From: Bacteroides zoogleoformans
Lineage (GTDB): Bacteria; Bacteroidota; Bacteroidia; Bacteroidales; Bacteroidaceae
DNA length: 64,000 nt
Direction: 5' to 3'
Assembly: GCF_002998435.1 (NCBI RefSeq)
Contig: NZ_CP027231.1
Span: 62,001-126,000 of the forward strand
The notes below the pieces were generated by a model. It made no database searches and was not told the DNA's origin. It was given only the letters and a program-made list of their open reading frames with translations. Positions 52,640 to 61,769 of this stretch are shown here, piece after piece. Both the position numbers and the translations under genes were made by a program. Numbering within the stretch: position 1 is the first letter of the stretch; every line of letters starts with the position of its first letter.

Positions 52640-53917
52640 TTATTTCAGTGCCTGTTCGATATCGGCTATGATGTCGTCTACATTTTCTATACCTACGGAA
52701 AGACGAATCAAATCGGGACGCACGCCGGCCGCCATCAGTTGTTCGTCCGTAAGCTGACGGTGCGTATGGCTGGCAGGGTGTAGCACACAGGTGCGGGCAT
52801 CGGCTACGTGGGTGACGATGCTCACCAGTTGCAATGAGTCCATAAATTGGGTTGCCACATTGCGTCCTCCTTTCAATCCGAAAGTGACAACACCGCATGA
52901 ACCGCCGGGTAGATATTTCAGTGCCAGGGTGTGATATTTGTCTTCCGGCAGACCGCTGTAATTCACCCATGCTACCTTATCGTTGTGTGAGAGAAACTCG
53001 GCTACTGCTTGTGCATTCTTACAATGTTGCGGTACGCGCAAGTGCAAAGTTTCCAAACCGATGTTCAGCAGAAAAGCGTTCTGCGGAGACTGGATACTGC
53101 CGAGGTCACGCATCAGTTGGGCTGTAGCTTTGGTGATGTAGGCCATCTTGCCGAAACTTTTTGTATAAATCAGTCCGTGATAAGAGTCGTCCGGTGTACA
53201 CAAGCCGGGAAACTTGTCGGCATGTGCTTCCCAGTCGAAATTACCGCTGTCTACAATGGCGCCTCCTACGGAAGTTGCATGTCCGTCCATGTATTTGGTG
53301 GTGGAGTGGGTTACGATATCGGCTCCCCATTCAAAAGGGCGGCAGTTGATGGGGGTAGGGAAAGTATTGTCCACAATCAGAGGAACACCGTGGCTGTGAG
53401 CAATACGCGCAAACTTCTCGATGTCAATCACTTCCAGTGTAGGATTGGAGATGACTTCACCGAACAGTGCTTTGGTGTTGGGGCGGAAAGCTGCTGAGAT
53501 CTCTTCTTCCGGAGCGTCGGGATTGACGAAAGTTACGTCGATGCCCAGTTTCTTCATCGTAACGCAAAAGAGATTGTATGTGCCCCCGTAGATGCAGGAA
53601 GAACATACCAGGTGGTCGCCTGCCTCGCAGATATTGAACACGGCGTAGAAGTTGGCCGCCTGTCCGCTGGAAGTGAGCATGGCGGCCACACCACCTTCAA
53701 GGGCGGCTATCTTGGCAGCAACAGCATCGTTCGTGGGATTTTGCAGACGAGTGTAGAAATATCCGCTGTCTTCGAGGTCGAATAGACGTGCCATTTGTTC
53801 GCTGGTTTCATATTTGAAAGTAGTGCTTTGGTAGATGGGAAGTACACGAGGTTCTCCTTTTTTAGGTGTCCATCCGGCTTGCACGCATAGCGTTTCCGGT
53901 TTGAATTGCTTTGCCAT
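52640..53917 (-). CDS. metY: O-acetylhomoserine aminocarboxypropyltransferase (MetY)
   Basis: 425 residues of the Cys/Met metabolism PLP enzyme family. The PLP lysine is K208 in IVTHSTTKYMDGHATSVGG; IYQSTTFKYETSEQ and FYTRLQNPTNDAV near the start and SVGIENVDDIIADIEQAL at the end are characteristic of OAH sulfhydrylase. It makes homocysteine from O-acetylhomoserine and sulfide. Other members such as cystathionine gamma-synthase are shorter (about 380), so the length supports MetY. It has an upstream CAAAAGTA box at 53965-53972, divergent from the amidase gene. Confidence 0.93.
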   Translation of the reverse strand: MAKQFKPETLCVQAGWTPKKGEPRVLPIYQSTTFKYETSEQMARLFDLEDSGYFYTRLQNPTNDAVAAKIAALEGGVAAMLTSSGQAANFYAVFNICEAGDHLVCSSCIYGGTYNLFCVTMKKLGIDVTFVNPDAPEEEISAAFRPNTKALFGEVISNPTLEVIDIEKFARIAHSHGVPLIVDNTFPTPINCRPFEWGADIVTHSTTKYMDGHATSVGGAIVDSGNFDWEAHADKFPGLCTPDDSYHGLIYTKSFGKMAYITKATAQLMRDLGSIQSPQNAFLLNIGLETLHLRVPQHCKNAQAVAEFLSHNDKVAWVNYSGLPEDKYHTLALKYLPGGSCGVVTFGLKGGRNVATQFMDSLQLVSIVTHVADARTCVLHPASHTHRQLTDEQLMAAGVRPDLIRLSVGIENVDDIIADIEQALK

Positions 53918-54014
53918 AATGCTTTTGTATTAAGTTTATTGTCAATTAACGTTGTAAGTCGTCGCAAAAGTAAGGAAAATAATGTATTTTTGCCTTCCAT
54001 AAAGAAAAAATACA

Positions 54015-55226
54015 GTGAAAATGGTTCGAATATACCTCTTTTTGTTATTTATATTGACATTTATTATTTCCATTCAGGCTCAGCAGGTAACTGATACTCC
54101 AAAATCCGGCGAAGGCATTTCTTCTTTTCTAAAGCGCAACAATCGTCCGGGAAAAACATACTATAAGAGGTTTCTTGAATTGAATAGGAAGTGTTTGAAC
54201 GGGAAAGAAGAATTGCAATTGGGGGTGAAATATGTGTTGCCTCCATTGAAGAATGGAGGAAAAAATGTTTCGATCAAAAAAAACGTAGCGGTTGGAGGTA
54301 ATGATTTGAGAGACGGGCGGCAAACTGCCTCTGAACAAGATTCTGTAAAAGACAATCTTCTGAGAGGTGAGGTATCCGAAGATACATTGTTTGAGGAGAA
54401 GACTGTGGCAGATGTTGTTTTGCAAGAAACGACAAAAGAAGATACGGACGTTTTTGAACCTTCTTCTCTGCAAACCTCCCGCAAGCGAAAAGGATTTGTC
54501 CGAGAACCGCTCTTCGGGAAAGCGCTTGCCGATGTGCGTGTCAGTGGAAAGCGTTTGCAAGGTGCTTGTTTTTATGTGGTGGGCGGGCATGGAGGCCCTG
54601 ACCCCGGTGCTATCGGGAAAATAGGCAATGTGGAACTCCATGAAGATGAATATGCTTATGATGTGGCTTTGCGCTTGGCACGCAATCTGATGGAGGAAGG
54701 GGCGGAAGTGCGCATCATTATTCAGGACTCTAAAGACGGCATTCGCGAAGATAAGTACCTCAGCAACAGCAAAAGAGAAACATGTATGGGAACTGCCATC
54801 CCCTTGAATCAGGTAGCTCGCTTGCGACAACGCTGCGAACGCATTAACGAGCTTTATCGTAAGGACCGTAAAAAATATAAGTATTGTCGTGCCATTTTTT
54901 TACATGTAGATAGCCGCAGCAAAGGAGCGCAGACAGATGTGTTCTTCTATCACTCCCCCAAAAGCTCTTTAGGGAGGAAACTGGCCACTACCATGAAGAA
55001 TACTTTTGAGTCGAAGTACGGCAAGCACCAGCCTAATCGTGGTTTTAGCGGTACCGTCAGTGGACGGAACCTTTACGTAATGCTCAATACTTCTCCCGTT
55101 TCTGTTTTTGTGGAATTGGGCAACATTCAGAACGCTTTCGATCAACGTCGTTTTGTAATCAGCTCCAATCGTCAGGCTTTGGCAAAGTGGATGATGGAAG
55201 GTTTTATGGTGGATTATAAGAAATGA
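54015..55226 (+). CDS. N-acetylmuramoyl-L-alanine amidase (AmiC type) with LysM-like N-terminus
   Basis: 403 residues; a Met two codons later is an equally good start. A signal peptide (IYLFLLFILTFIISIQAQ) is followed by a LysM-like stretch (GEGISSFLKRNNRPGKTYYKRFLELN, about 30-55) and a Lys/Glu-rich linker. The Amidase_3 domain has GGHGGPDPGAIG (first zinc His and its neighbour) and ELHEDEYAYDVALRLARNLMEEGAEV (Glu). It cleaves between MurNAc and the peptide stem in cell division. A TATTTTTG box at 53985-53992 lies about 25 bases upstream. Confidence 0.92.
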   Translation: MKMVRIYLFLLFILTFIISIQAQQVTDTPKSGEGISSFLKRNNRPGKTYYKRFLELNRKCLNGKEELQLGVKYVLPPLKNGGKNVSIKKNVAVGGNDLRDGRQTASEQDSVKDNLLRGEVSEDTLFEEKTVADVVLQETTKEDTDVFEPSSLQTSRKRKGFVREPLFGKALADVRVSGKRLQGACFYVVGGHGGPDPGAIGKIGNVELHEDEYAYDVALRLARNLMEEGAEVRIIIQDSKDGIREDKYLSNSKRETCMGTAIPLNQVARLRQRCERINELYRKDRKKYKYCRAIFLHVDSRSKGAQTDVFFYHSPKSSLGRKLATTMKNTFESKYGKHQPNRGFSGTVSGRNLYVMLNTSPVSVFVELGNIQNAFDQRRFVISSNRQALAKWMMEGFMVDYKK

Positions 55227-55248
55227 GCTGAATACGAATAATAAAACA

Positions 55249-55761
55249 CTAAAGGCCTTCCCTATTCAGTAACCGGCGTTTTGCCTCCAGCCCACCGGCA
55301 TATCCCGTAAGCGAATGGTTGCTGCCGATGATACGATGGCAAGGTATAAAGATGGAAATGGCGTTCGCCCCATTGGCATTGGCTACAGCACGTACCGATT
55401 TCGGCTCGCTCAACTGTTCGGCAAGTGCTCCATAAGAAACAGTCGTCCCATAGGGAATCTCTTGAAGCTTCTGCCATACCCTCTTCTGAAACTCCGTACC
55501 AATAAGAAGTAAAGGGATATCGAACACAGTTCGTTTTCCGTCAAAATACTCATCCAACTGCCTACAAGCCTTTTGAAGCACGTCTGACATTTCTTCTTTA
55601 TAATCAGCTTGCAAGAGCCTTTTCAGCCGTCTGTCAACCCTGTCTCGATGTTTTGCTGCTGCCCAATCGCAAAGACATAGTTTTTCTTCGAACGAGCCTA
55701 TTATAAGTTCGCCGCAAGGAGAATGATAATAATGTATCCGAATTACATTCTTTTTTTCCAT
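55249..55761 (-). CDS. ogt: Methylated-DNA-[protein]-cysteine S-methyltransferase
   Basis: 170 residues from the ATG at 55761 (MEKKNVIRIHYYHSPCGELIIG); a Met at 55803 would add 14 residues. The acceptor-cysteine motif PCHRIIGSNHSLTGYAGG (about 137-154) and the DNA-binding GTEFQKRVWQKLQEIPYGTTVSYGALAE are complete. It repairs O6-methylguanine and O4-methylthymine by irreversible transfer to its own cysteine. It converges on the amidase gene with a 22-base gap. Confidence 0.95.
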   Translation of the reverse strand: MEKKNVIRIHYYHSPCGELIIGSFEEKLCLCDWAAAKHRDRVDRRLKRLLQADYKEEMSDVLQKACRQLDEYFDGKRTVFDIPLLLIGTEFQKRVWQKLQEIPYGTTVSYGALAEQLSEPKSVRAVANANGANAISIFIPCHRIIGSNHSLTGYAGGLEAKRRLLNREGL

Positions 55762-55970
55762 AACCACAATAGTTGGTTCACAAAGATATGTTTTTTTCGG
55801 CAAAGCTTATATAGGGCGTATTCTTTTTCTAAATTCTGTAAAAGTGATAACAGAAAAATATTCAGGCATGCCGTGTGGAACAGAATACAACATTCTGCTT
55901 TGCAGGCAAATTCCTTTGTCCCAAAGCAGAATGGTAGTCTTTAGAAATCTTTTGGAGGAAGTTATGGCGT

Positions 55971-56795
55971 TTACAGAATAGCCTTCAATTGCGCAGCCAT
56001 TTGTTCCTGTACCTCTTGTGCTGCCTTTCGTGCGGCAGCGGCAAAGTTTTCTGTTTTATCCGCATAGATGATGCCGCGACTGGAGTTGACTATTAGTCCG
56101 CACATCCGGTTCATTCCATATTTGCAGACTTCTTCCAGCGAGCCGCCTTGCGCTCCGATGCCCGGAACCAGCAGGAAATGTTCGGGGACAATCTTACGGA
56201 TGTCCTCGAAAGCACGGCCTTGCGTGGCACCGACCACATACATCATTTGTTCGTCGCCCGCCCACTCTTGCGACTTGCGCAGCACTTTCTCGAAGAGACG
56301 TTCGCCATTGGCGTCGGCTGTCAGCTGGAAGTCATGCGAACCCTTATTGCTGGTGAGTGCAAGCAGGATGACCCATTTCTCCTTATAAGTAAGGAAAGGA
56401 GTGACGCTGTCTTCACCCATATAAGGGGCTACGGTCACGGAGTCAATCTCCAACTCTTCAAAGAAAGTGCGGGCGTACATGGCGGAAGTGTTGCCGATGT
56501 CGCCGCGTTTGGCATCGGCAATGATGAATTGGTCGGGGTAGTTCTGCTTGATGTAGTTCACCGTTTTCTCAAAAGCAATCCAACCCTTCACGCCCATGCT
56601 TTCGTAGAAGGCGAGGTTAGGCTTGTAAGCGATGCAAAGGTCGGCAGTAGCATCGACGATGGCTTTGTTGAAGGTGAATATAGGATCTTCCTCTTTCAGC
56701 AGGTGTTCCGGTATTTTCTTGATGTCTGTATCCAGACCAACGCAAAGAAAAGACTTCTTGCGCTTTATGTTCTCAAACAATTCTTGCTTATTCAT
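55971..56795 (-). CDS. pyrF: Orotidine 5'-phosphate decarboxylase (type 2)
   Basis: 274 residues, the longer type-2 form. The catalytic block [22 protein letters not shown] (Lys in a D-K-R-D array, about 88-109) and [16 protein letters not shown] at the start are diagnostic, with [18 protein letters not shown] near the end. It makes UMP from OMP. It follows prfA by 45 bases on the same strand, part of the purM-prfA-pyrF order interrupted here by a restriction-modification pair. Confidence 0.96.
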   Translation of the reverse strand: MNKQELFENIKRKKSFLCVGLDTDIKKIPEHLLKEEDPIFTFNKAIVDATADLCIAYKPNLAFYESMGVKGWIAFEKTVNYIKQNYPDQFIIADAKRGDIGNTSAMYARTFFEELEIDSVTVAPYMGEDSVTPFLTYKEKWVILLALTSNKGSHDFQLTADANGERLFEKVLRKSQEWAGDEQMMYVVGATQGRAFEDIRKIVPEHFLLVPGIGAQGGSLEEVCKYGMNRMCGLIVNSSRGIIYADKTENFAAAARKAAQEVQEQMAAQLKAIL

Positions 56796-56840
56796 TGGGG
56801 TATCTTCTGTTTAATTCAGGGAATGTTTCTCTTTCAGTGA

Positions 56841-57953
56841 TTACAATTCGCTTTCTTTAAGCCTTTCCGCATTCTCGGCAACAATCAGATGGTCGATGCA
56901 GTCTTGTATGTCGCCGTCCATAAAGGCGGCAAGGTTATAGATGGTGTAATTGATGCGGTGGTCGGTGATGCGCCCTTGCGGATAGTTGTATGTGCGAATC
57001 TTGGCGGAACGGTCGCCGGTGCTGACCATTGTCTTACGTTTGGAGGCGATGTCATCGATGTATTTCTGATGTTCTTTGTCGTAGATGAACGTGCGCAGAC
57101 GAGAGAGGGCGCGCTCCTTGTTCTTGGGTTGGTCGCGCGTTTCGGTGCATTCGATGAGGATTTCCTCTACGGTGCCGGTAAGCGGATTTTTCCAATTATA
57201 GCGCAGGCGCACGCCGGACTCTACCTTGTTGACGTTCTGTCCGCCGGCGCCACCGCTTCGGAAGGTGTCCCACTTGATTTCGCCTTCGTTGATGACGACG
57301 TCGAACTCTTCCGCTTCGGGCAACACAGCCACGGATGCGGCGGAGGTGTGTACGCGCCCTTGTGTTTCGGTGGCGGGTATGCGTTGTACCCGATGTACTC
57401 CCGACTCGTATTTGAGCGTACCGTACACGTTATCGCCCGTCACCGAGCAGATGATTTCCTTGAAACCGCCCGCGGCACCTTCGTTGGCGCTGGACACTTC
57501 GAGCTTCCAGCCTTTGATGTCGCAGTATTTGCTGTACATGCGGAAGAGGTCGCCGGCAAAAATAGCGGCTTCGTCTCCTCCCGTTCCTCCACGTATTTCG
57601 AGGATGGCATTACGGCTGTCCTGCGGGTCGGCGGGTACGAGCAGCAGCTTTATTTGTTCTTCCAGTTCGGGAAGTCGTGTTTGGCAGGCGTCCAGTTCTT
57701 CCCGTGCCATCTCGCGCATTTCGGGGTCTGTTTCGTTGGCGATGATTTCTTTGGCTTCGTCAATGCCGCCAAGCATCTGCATGTATTCTTTGCGGGCGCT
57801 CATCAGGTCGCCCAGCTCTTTGTATTCTTTGGTAAGTTTGACGTAGCGTTTCTGGTCGGCAATCACTGCCGGGTCTGTAATCAGTGTGGATACTTCCTCG
57901 AAGCGGGCTACGAGGCCGTCGAGTTTCTCCAGTAAGGTATTGTTGTCTGCCAT
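56841..57953 (-). CDS. prfA: Peptide chain release factor 1
   Basis: 370 residues. The stop-codon recognition tripeptide region P193-A194-T195 (RIPATETQGR) identifies RF1 (UAA/UAG) rather than RF2, and the peptidyl-tRNA hydrolysis motif G237-G238-Q239 lies in SGGAGGQNVNKVESG. Domain 1 coiled coil covers about 1-110. Gene start lies 4 bases after the restriction enzyme stop, so that gene's transcript may read into prfA. Confidence 0.96.
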   Translation of the reverse strand: MADNNTLLEKLDGLVARFEEVSTLITDPAVIADQKRYVKLTKEYKELGDLMSARKEYMQMLGGIDEAKEIIANETDPEMREMAREELDACQTRLPELEEQIKLLLVPADPQDSRNAILEIRGGTGGDEAAIFAGDLFRMYSKYCDIKGWKLEVSSANEGAAGGFKEIICSVTGDNVYGTLKYESGVHRVQRIPATETQGRVHTSAASVAVLPEAEEFDVVINEGEIKWDTFRSGGAGGQNVNKVESGVRLRYNWKNPLTGTVEEILIECTETRDQPKNKERALSRLRTFIYDKEHQKYIDDIASKRKTMVSTGDRSAKIRTYNYPQGRITDHRINYTIYNLAAFMDGDIQDCIDHLIVAENAERLKESEL

Positions 57954-57957
57954 CGGA

Positions 57958-58701
57958 TTATTCTAATGCTTTGCTTGCTGAATTCAATCGTACAATTTTA
58001 CTCCAATCAATACTGCCATCTTCTAAGCAATAATTTATAATAAACTCTTTGGTTATTTTATTAATCATCTTACCATATTCTATCTGATATTCATCATTTT
58101 GTTCTTTAGCATTGACTGATAATGGTTGAATAATATCTGTGTAGAGTGTCTTTTCTCCGGATATAAAGAACCAAAAGTCTTGACCGCAGTATTTTAGATA
58201 ATCACCTTTGTCAGGCTGGTTATCTTTACCATAGCAACACCCATTAATAGCACGGATATTCAGACCGGAATTGCTGGTACGTAGTGTCTTCTGAGCAGTT
58301 CTAAAATCATCGCGCATCTTGCTGATTTGTGTACTGTTTCCCCAATGAGGCCCTGATTTAATGGAAACGATATATCTGATGTTTTCTTTGTCAAATTCTA
58401 AATCTATTCCTTTAGTTGATGATTTACGTCCGGCATATACTTGAGAACAAACAAATATTGCTAACCCTTCCAACCAATCCCCGAATATGGTTTCTTCAGC
58501 AGATGATATGTATGCATCTGCGAAGCTTTTTACGATTTCGGGGGCTGTTGTTAAATGTTTGGCTTTAAATAGATAGGGATTTTTCCTTTTTATAAAGTCA
58601 TCTAATTGCAAATTTTCTAATTTGTTTATTCTATTCTGATGAAAAAAGGGTATATTGTTTTCCACGTATTGAGTAACTAGATTTATTAATGACTTGTTCA
58701 T
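57958..58701 (-). CDS. Type II restriction endonuclease (possibly PmeII-like)
   Basis: 247 residues, AT-rich unlike its neighbours. A helical N-terminal region leads to EETIFGDWLEGLAIFVC (about 69-86), then GIDLEFD (D100) and YIVSIKSGPHWG (S113-I-K115), which fits a PD-(D/E)xK nuclease core with Ser in place of Glu. The SGPHWGNSTQISKMRDDFR stretch resembles the PmeII-type family, but I cannot confirm it by search. Its start lies inside the methyltransferase gene (71-base overlap, other frame), and that pairing is the main support for its role. Confidence 0.72.
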   Translation of the reverse strand: MNKSLINLVTQYVENNIPFFHQNRINKLENLQLDDFIKRKNPYLFKAKHLTTAPEIVKSFADAYISSAEETIFGDWLEGLAIFVCSQVYAGRKSSTKGIDLEFDKENIRYIVSIKSGPHWGNSTQISKMRDDFRTAQKTLRTSNSGLNIRAINGCCYGKDNQPDKGDYLKYCGQDFWFFISGEKTLYTDIIQPLSVNAKEQNDEYQIEYGKMINKITKEFIINYCLEDGSIDWSKIVRLNSASKALE

Positions 58702-59545
58702 GGGATTTAGATTTTATTGTTGATATTTTCTCAAATGATGTTTTTACTAAATTATAATAATCGGGTAATAGCTCAATGCCAATACTATTTCTATGTAGCT
58801 TAGCTGCTACGATATTAGTTGTTCCACTACCCATGAAAGGGTCAAGTACGCAATCTCCTACTTGGGTAAATAGATTAATAAACCATGTCGGTAGTGTTTC
58901 TGGAAAAGTGGCACTATGCTTTTTATTATTGCATTCTGTGGCCAGATGCAATACATTTGTGGGGTAAGTCATATCGCGTCCTATCCAATTAGAAATGTTT
59001 TTGCCAAAGCCACTTGATACCTTTGAATTATCTCTATGTAGGTCTGTTTCGCTTAGATTCTTTAAGCGACTTTTTGCCCAATCACCAACAGGAATCATGA
59101 CTGAATCTTGATACATGTTAAACTGTTTGCTTTTGTTGAATTGCAGTAAACGCTCCCAGGCATCTCGAAATCGGTTTGGCCATTTGCCCGGATAGCAATT
59201 TTTTTTATGCCAAATAAATTCTTCTGTCCATAGCCAGCCTTGTTTTTTCATTTCCAATATTAATTCTATTACATAAGTGCTACGTTCACCGTTCACTACT
59301 TTCTCTTTAATATTTAAGATGAATGTTCCTGTAGGCTTTAGTACGCGCAACAATTCTTCAGATATGGGCAAAAACCATTCTACATATTTATCTACACTGA
59401 TACCTCCATAGGTACTTTTTCGCTGGTCTGCATAGGGAGGAGAGGTGACTATTAGATCAACAGAATTATCTGGTAGATATTTAAGCTCATTCTTACAGTC
59501 TCCCAAATATATTTCTACCTTAGGATATTGGCTTATTTGTTCCAT
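58631..59545 (-). CDS. Site-specific DNA methyltransferase (adenine-N6 or cytosine-N4)
   Basis: 304 residues of the N4/N6 amino-methyltransferase class, beta-type order (catalytic motif before the SAM motif). Motif IV TSPPY at 34-38, motif I DPFMGSGTTN at 235-244. SPPY favours cytosine-N4, but N6-adenine enzymes of this class also occur. It protects host DNA against the co-encoded endonuclease, whose gene starts within its last codons. AT-rich codon use suggests acquisition from outside. Confidence 0.9.
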   Translation of the reverse strand: MEQISQYPKVEIYLGDCKNELKYLPDNSVDLIVTSPPYADQRKSTYGGISVDKYVEWFLPISEELLRVLKPTGTFILNIKEKVVNGERSTYVIELILEMKKQGWLWTEEFIWHKKNCYPGKWPNRFRDAWERLLQFNKSKQFNMYQDSVMIPVGDWAKSRLKNLSETDLHRDNSKVSSGFGKNISNWIGRDMTYPTNVLHLATECNNKKHSATFPETLPTWFINLFTQVGDCVLDPFMGSGTTNIVAAKLHRNSIGIELLPDYYNLVKTSFEKISTIKSKSHEQVINKSSYSIRGKQYTLFSSE

Positions 59546-59634
59546 TTTAATATTTTAAATCTCTAATTTTTTCAATCAAAGCATATATACAAAACACGAT
59601 TTTCTTTTTCATCTGCTACACCATTTGTCTTAGC

Positions 59635-59901
59635 TTAGCGGCTTTTCATCAACCATGTCACTAATCCGGCCAACAGGAAAATGAGGACGATAAGCAATGC
59701 CCATCTCCATTTAGGCGTTTTTTTGTTTTTATTGTTGAATTTGAAATATTTCTCGCCTATGTAGGGAACTACGAGGGCAGGTGTCAAATACATCAGGTTC
59801 TTTAAAAACGGCCACTCCAACCTCAGAGCAATGTATATCCCTACTGAGGCCATGGCTGTGAAGCCGATGAGCAACAGGCATCCTTTTCGTTCTTTTTCCA
59901 T
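59635..59901 (-). CDS. Small membrane protein of unknown function
   Basis: 88 residues from the Met at 59901 (MEKERKGCLLLIGFTAMASVGIYIAL). An in-frame Met at 59943 would overlap purM. Three hydrophobic segments (about 8-26, 33-48 and 66-82) with a basic loop of FNNKNKKTPKWR. It lies 16 bases after purM and is probably the native gene between purM and prfA, before the restriction-modification insert. Confidence 0.65.
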   Translation of the reverse strand: MEKERKGCLLLIGFTAMASVGIYIALRLEWPFLKNLMYLTPALVVPYIGEKYFKFNNKNKKTPKWRWALLIVLIFLLAGLVTWLMKSR

Positions 59902-59917
59902 CGTCTGGGAGGCCGGA

Positions 59918-61087
59918 TTAATATTTGAACTCTCCGAACTCACTCCTTATCACCAATTCCTTCCGGTCGCTCTCTTCGATGCGTCCCACAACGCGTGCGT
60001 CGATATCGAAGCTGCGGCTGATGGCAATCACCTCTTCGGCATGTTCGGGCGAGAGGTAGACTTCCAAGCGGTGCCCCATATTGAACACTTTGTACATCTC
60101 GCTCCAGTCCGTGTCGCTTTGTTCCTTGATGGTCTTGAACAGAGGGGGAACGGGGAAGAGATTGTCTTTCACCACCCGGATGCCGTCGCCCACAAAGTGC
60201 AGTATTTTGGTCTGTGCGCCACCCGAGCAATGCACCATGCCGTGAATTTCGGGGCGGAGGGCGTCGAGCAACTTCTTTACTACCGGAGCGTAGGTGCGGG
60301 TGGGAGAGAGGACCAATTTCCCCGCGTCCAAGGGACTGCCCGGAACGGAGTCCGTCAGCCGTAGCGCACCGCTGTACACCAACTCATCGGGCACGGCCTT
60401 GTCATAGCTTTCGGGATATTTCTCTGCCAGATATTTGGCGAATACATCGTGACGAGCCGAGGTCAGTCCGTTGCTGCCCATGCCGCCGTTGTATTCTTTT
60501 TCGTACGTGGCTTGTCCGTAAGAAGCAAGACCCACAATCACGTCGCCCGGACGGATATTGGCATTGTCTATCACTTCAGCGCGCTTCATGCGGCAAGTCA
60601 CGGTAGAGTCCACGATGATGGTGCGCACAAGGTCGCCCACGTCGGCAGTCTCGCCACCGGTGGCATATACCCCCACGCCCATTTTGCGAAGCTCGGCAAG
60701 AAGCTCGTCCGTACCATTGATGATGGCTGAAATCACTTCGCCCGGAATCAGCAGCTTGTTGCGTCCGATGGTGGAGGATACCAGAATATTGTCTACGGCA
60801 CCTACACAGAGCAGGTCGTCGATGTTCATGATCAGGGCATCTTGCGCTATGCCTTTCCATACCGAAAGGTCGCCGGTTTCTTTCCAGTACATGTATGCCA
60901 AAGAGGATTTTGTGCCTGCACCGTCGGCATGCATGATGTTGCAATACTCCGGATCGCCGCCCAGTATGTCGGGGATGATTTTGCAGAAGGCCTGTGGGAA
61001 AATACCTTTGTCGATATTCTTGATGGCGTTGTGCACATCCTCTTTCGAAGCGCTGACGCCTCGCATCATGTATCGTTGGTTACTCAT
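59918..61087 (-). CDS. purM: Phosphoribosylformylglycinamidine cyclo-ligase (AIR synthase type)
   Basis: 389 residues. It makes aminoimidazole ribonucleotide from FGAM with ATP. ATP-binding and dimer blocks are visible: MHADGAGTKSSLAYMYWKETGD, ALIMNIDDLLCVGAVDNI, ATGGETADVGDLVRTIIVD and HCSGGAQTKIL. It is about 40 residues longer than the E. coli enzyme, as is usual in Bacteroides. It leads the purine-translation-pyrimidine group and has a strong promoter at 61120-61150. Confidence 0.93.
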   Translation of the reverse strand: MSNQRYMMRGVSASKEDVHNAIKNIDKGIFPQAFCKIIPDILGGDPEYCNIMHADGAGTKSSLAYMYWKETGDLSVWKGIAQDALIMNIDDLLCVGAVDNILVSSTIGRNKLLIPGEVISAIINGTDELLAELRKMGVGVYATGGETADVGDLVRTIIVDSTVTCRMKRAEVIDNANIRPGDVIVGLASYGQATYEKEYNGGMGSNGLTSARHDVFAKYLAEKYPESYDKAVPDELVYSGALRLTDSVPGSPLDAGKLVLSPTRTYAPVVKKLLDALRPEIHGMVHCSGGAQTKILHFVGDGIRVVKDNLFPVPPLFKTIKEQSDTDWSEMYKVFNMGHRLEVYLSPEHAEEVIAISRSFDIDARVVGRIEESDRKELVIRSEFGEFKY

Positions 61088-61119
61088 GAGATATGTATGT
61101 TTGTTATCGATTGATAGTG

Positions 61120-61150
61120 CAAAGATAGTGCAAAATGAAAGTTGTGCAAA
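61120..61150 (-). promoter_or_regulatory. Promoter of purM
   Basis: On the minus strand TTTG (61150-61147), exactly 19 bases, TATCTTTG (61127-61120), about 33 bases before the ATG at 61087. A very good match to the Bacteroides consensus. Confidence 0.75.
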
Positions 61151-61260
61151 ATAAGTTCGCTTATTTTACATTGCTGAAACATCCTCTTCGTCCTCCCTCT
61201 CTTCCGACTGATTTACTTACACATTTGCGGGATTCCTGCCATTCTTACTATCGAATCTTT

Positions 61261-61344
61261 GTTCGCAGTGCGCGAATGTCTGTCCGCACAGTGCGAACGT
61301 CTATCCGCAGTGCGCGGATTTATATTCGCAAGGCGCGAACAGAG
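61261..61344. repeat. Phased palindromic array, 21-bp period (TTCGC..GCGAA)
   Basis: TTCGCA or TCCGCA starts at 61262, 61283, 61304 and 61325: four units exactly 21 bases apart. Each is a palindrome such as ATCCGC, AGTGC, GCGGAT (third unit). The array lies in the 682-base gap between purM and lemA. The remainder (61345-61657) holds direct copies of ACAAGTTTA (61365 and 61386 area) and AT-rich sequence, and the terminator of the lemA transcript at 61658-61724. Confidence 0.87.
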
Positions 61345-61657
61345 ATTTGTTCAGCCTGCGTACAAGTTTACTCCTAACTTCATACAAGTTTATTCTATGG
61401 ATGCAGCAACTTTATTCTATAGATACAGTACATAAATCTATCATCGCTATCCATTCAGGCCGATTGATTTGGTATTCACTGTGTATCTATGAACACAGGC
61501 ATTGCGGATGCATTTATGCGAAGCCGTTGAAATCTGCAATATCCATGGACAGATATTGTAGATATAAAAGTGATATATTGGAAAGTTTTATCGGATGTCA
61601 ATGAAAAACATATATATGCCATCTTCCCGGCATGAATCCGCTTCAAAGAAAATAAAA

Positions 61658-61724
61658 GGCACGAATCGCGCCAATTAGTGCGGGTCTCTATGAGTAGAAC
61701 CCGTTAATTTGCGTGATCCGTGCC
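61658..61724 (-). terminator. Terminator of the TPM-lemA transcript
   Basis: GGCACG (61658-61663) pairs with CGTGCC (61719-61724), with further inner pairing (AATTA/TTAATT, GGGT/ACCC). On the minus strand the stem is followed directly by TTTTATTTTC, 45 bases after the lemA stop. Confidence 0.7.
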
Positions 61725-61769
61725 TGAGAATGAAGACTTTTCTTGCACAGCCTTCAAACTTGGGGGAGA

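Noticed and set aside
56889..57935. 348-codon open frame antisense to prfA
   Set aside because: Mirror of release factor 1, which is certain from its GGQ and PAT motifs.
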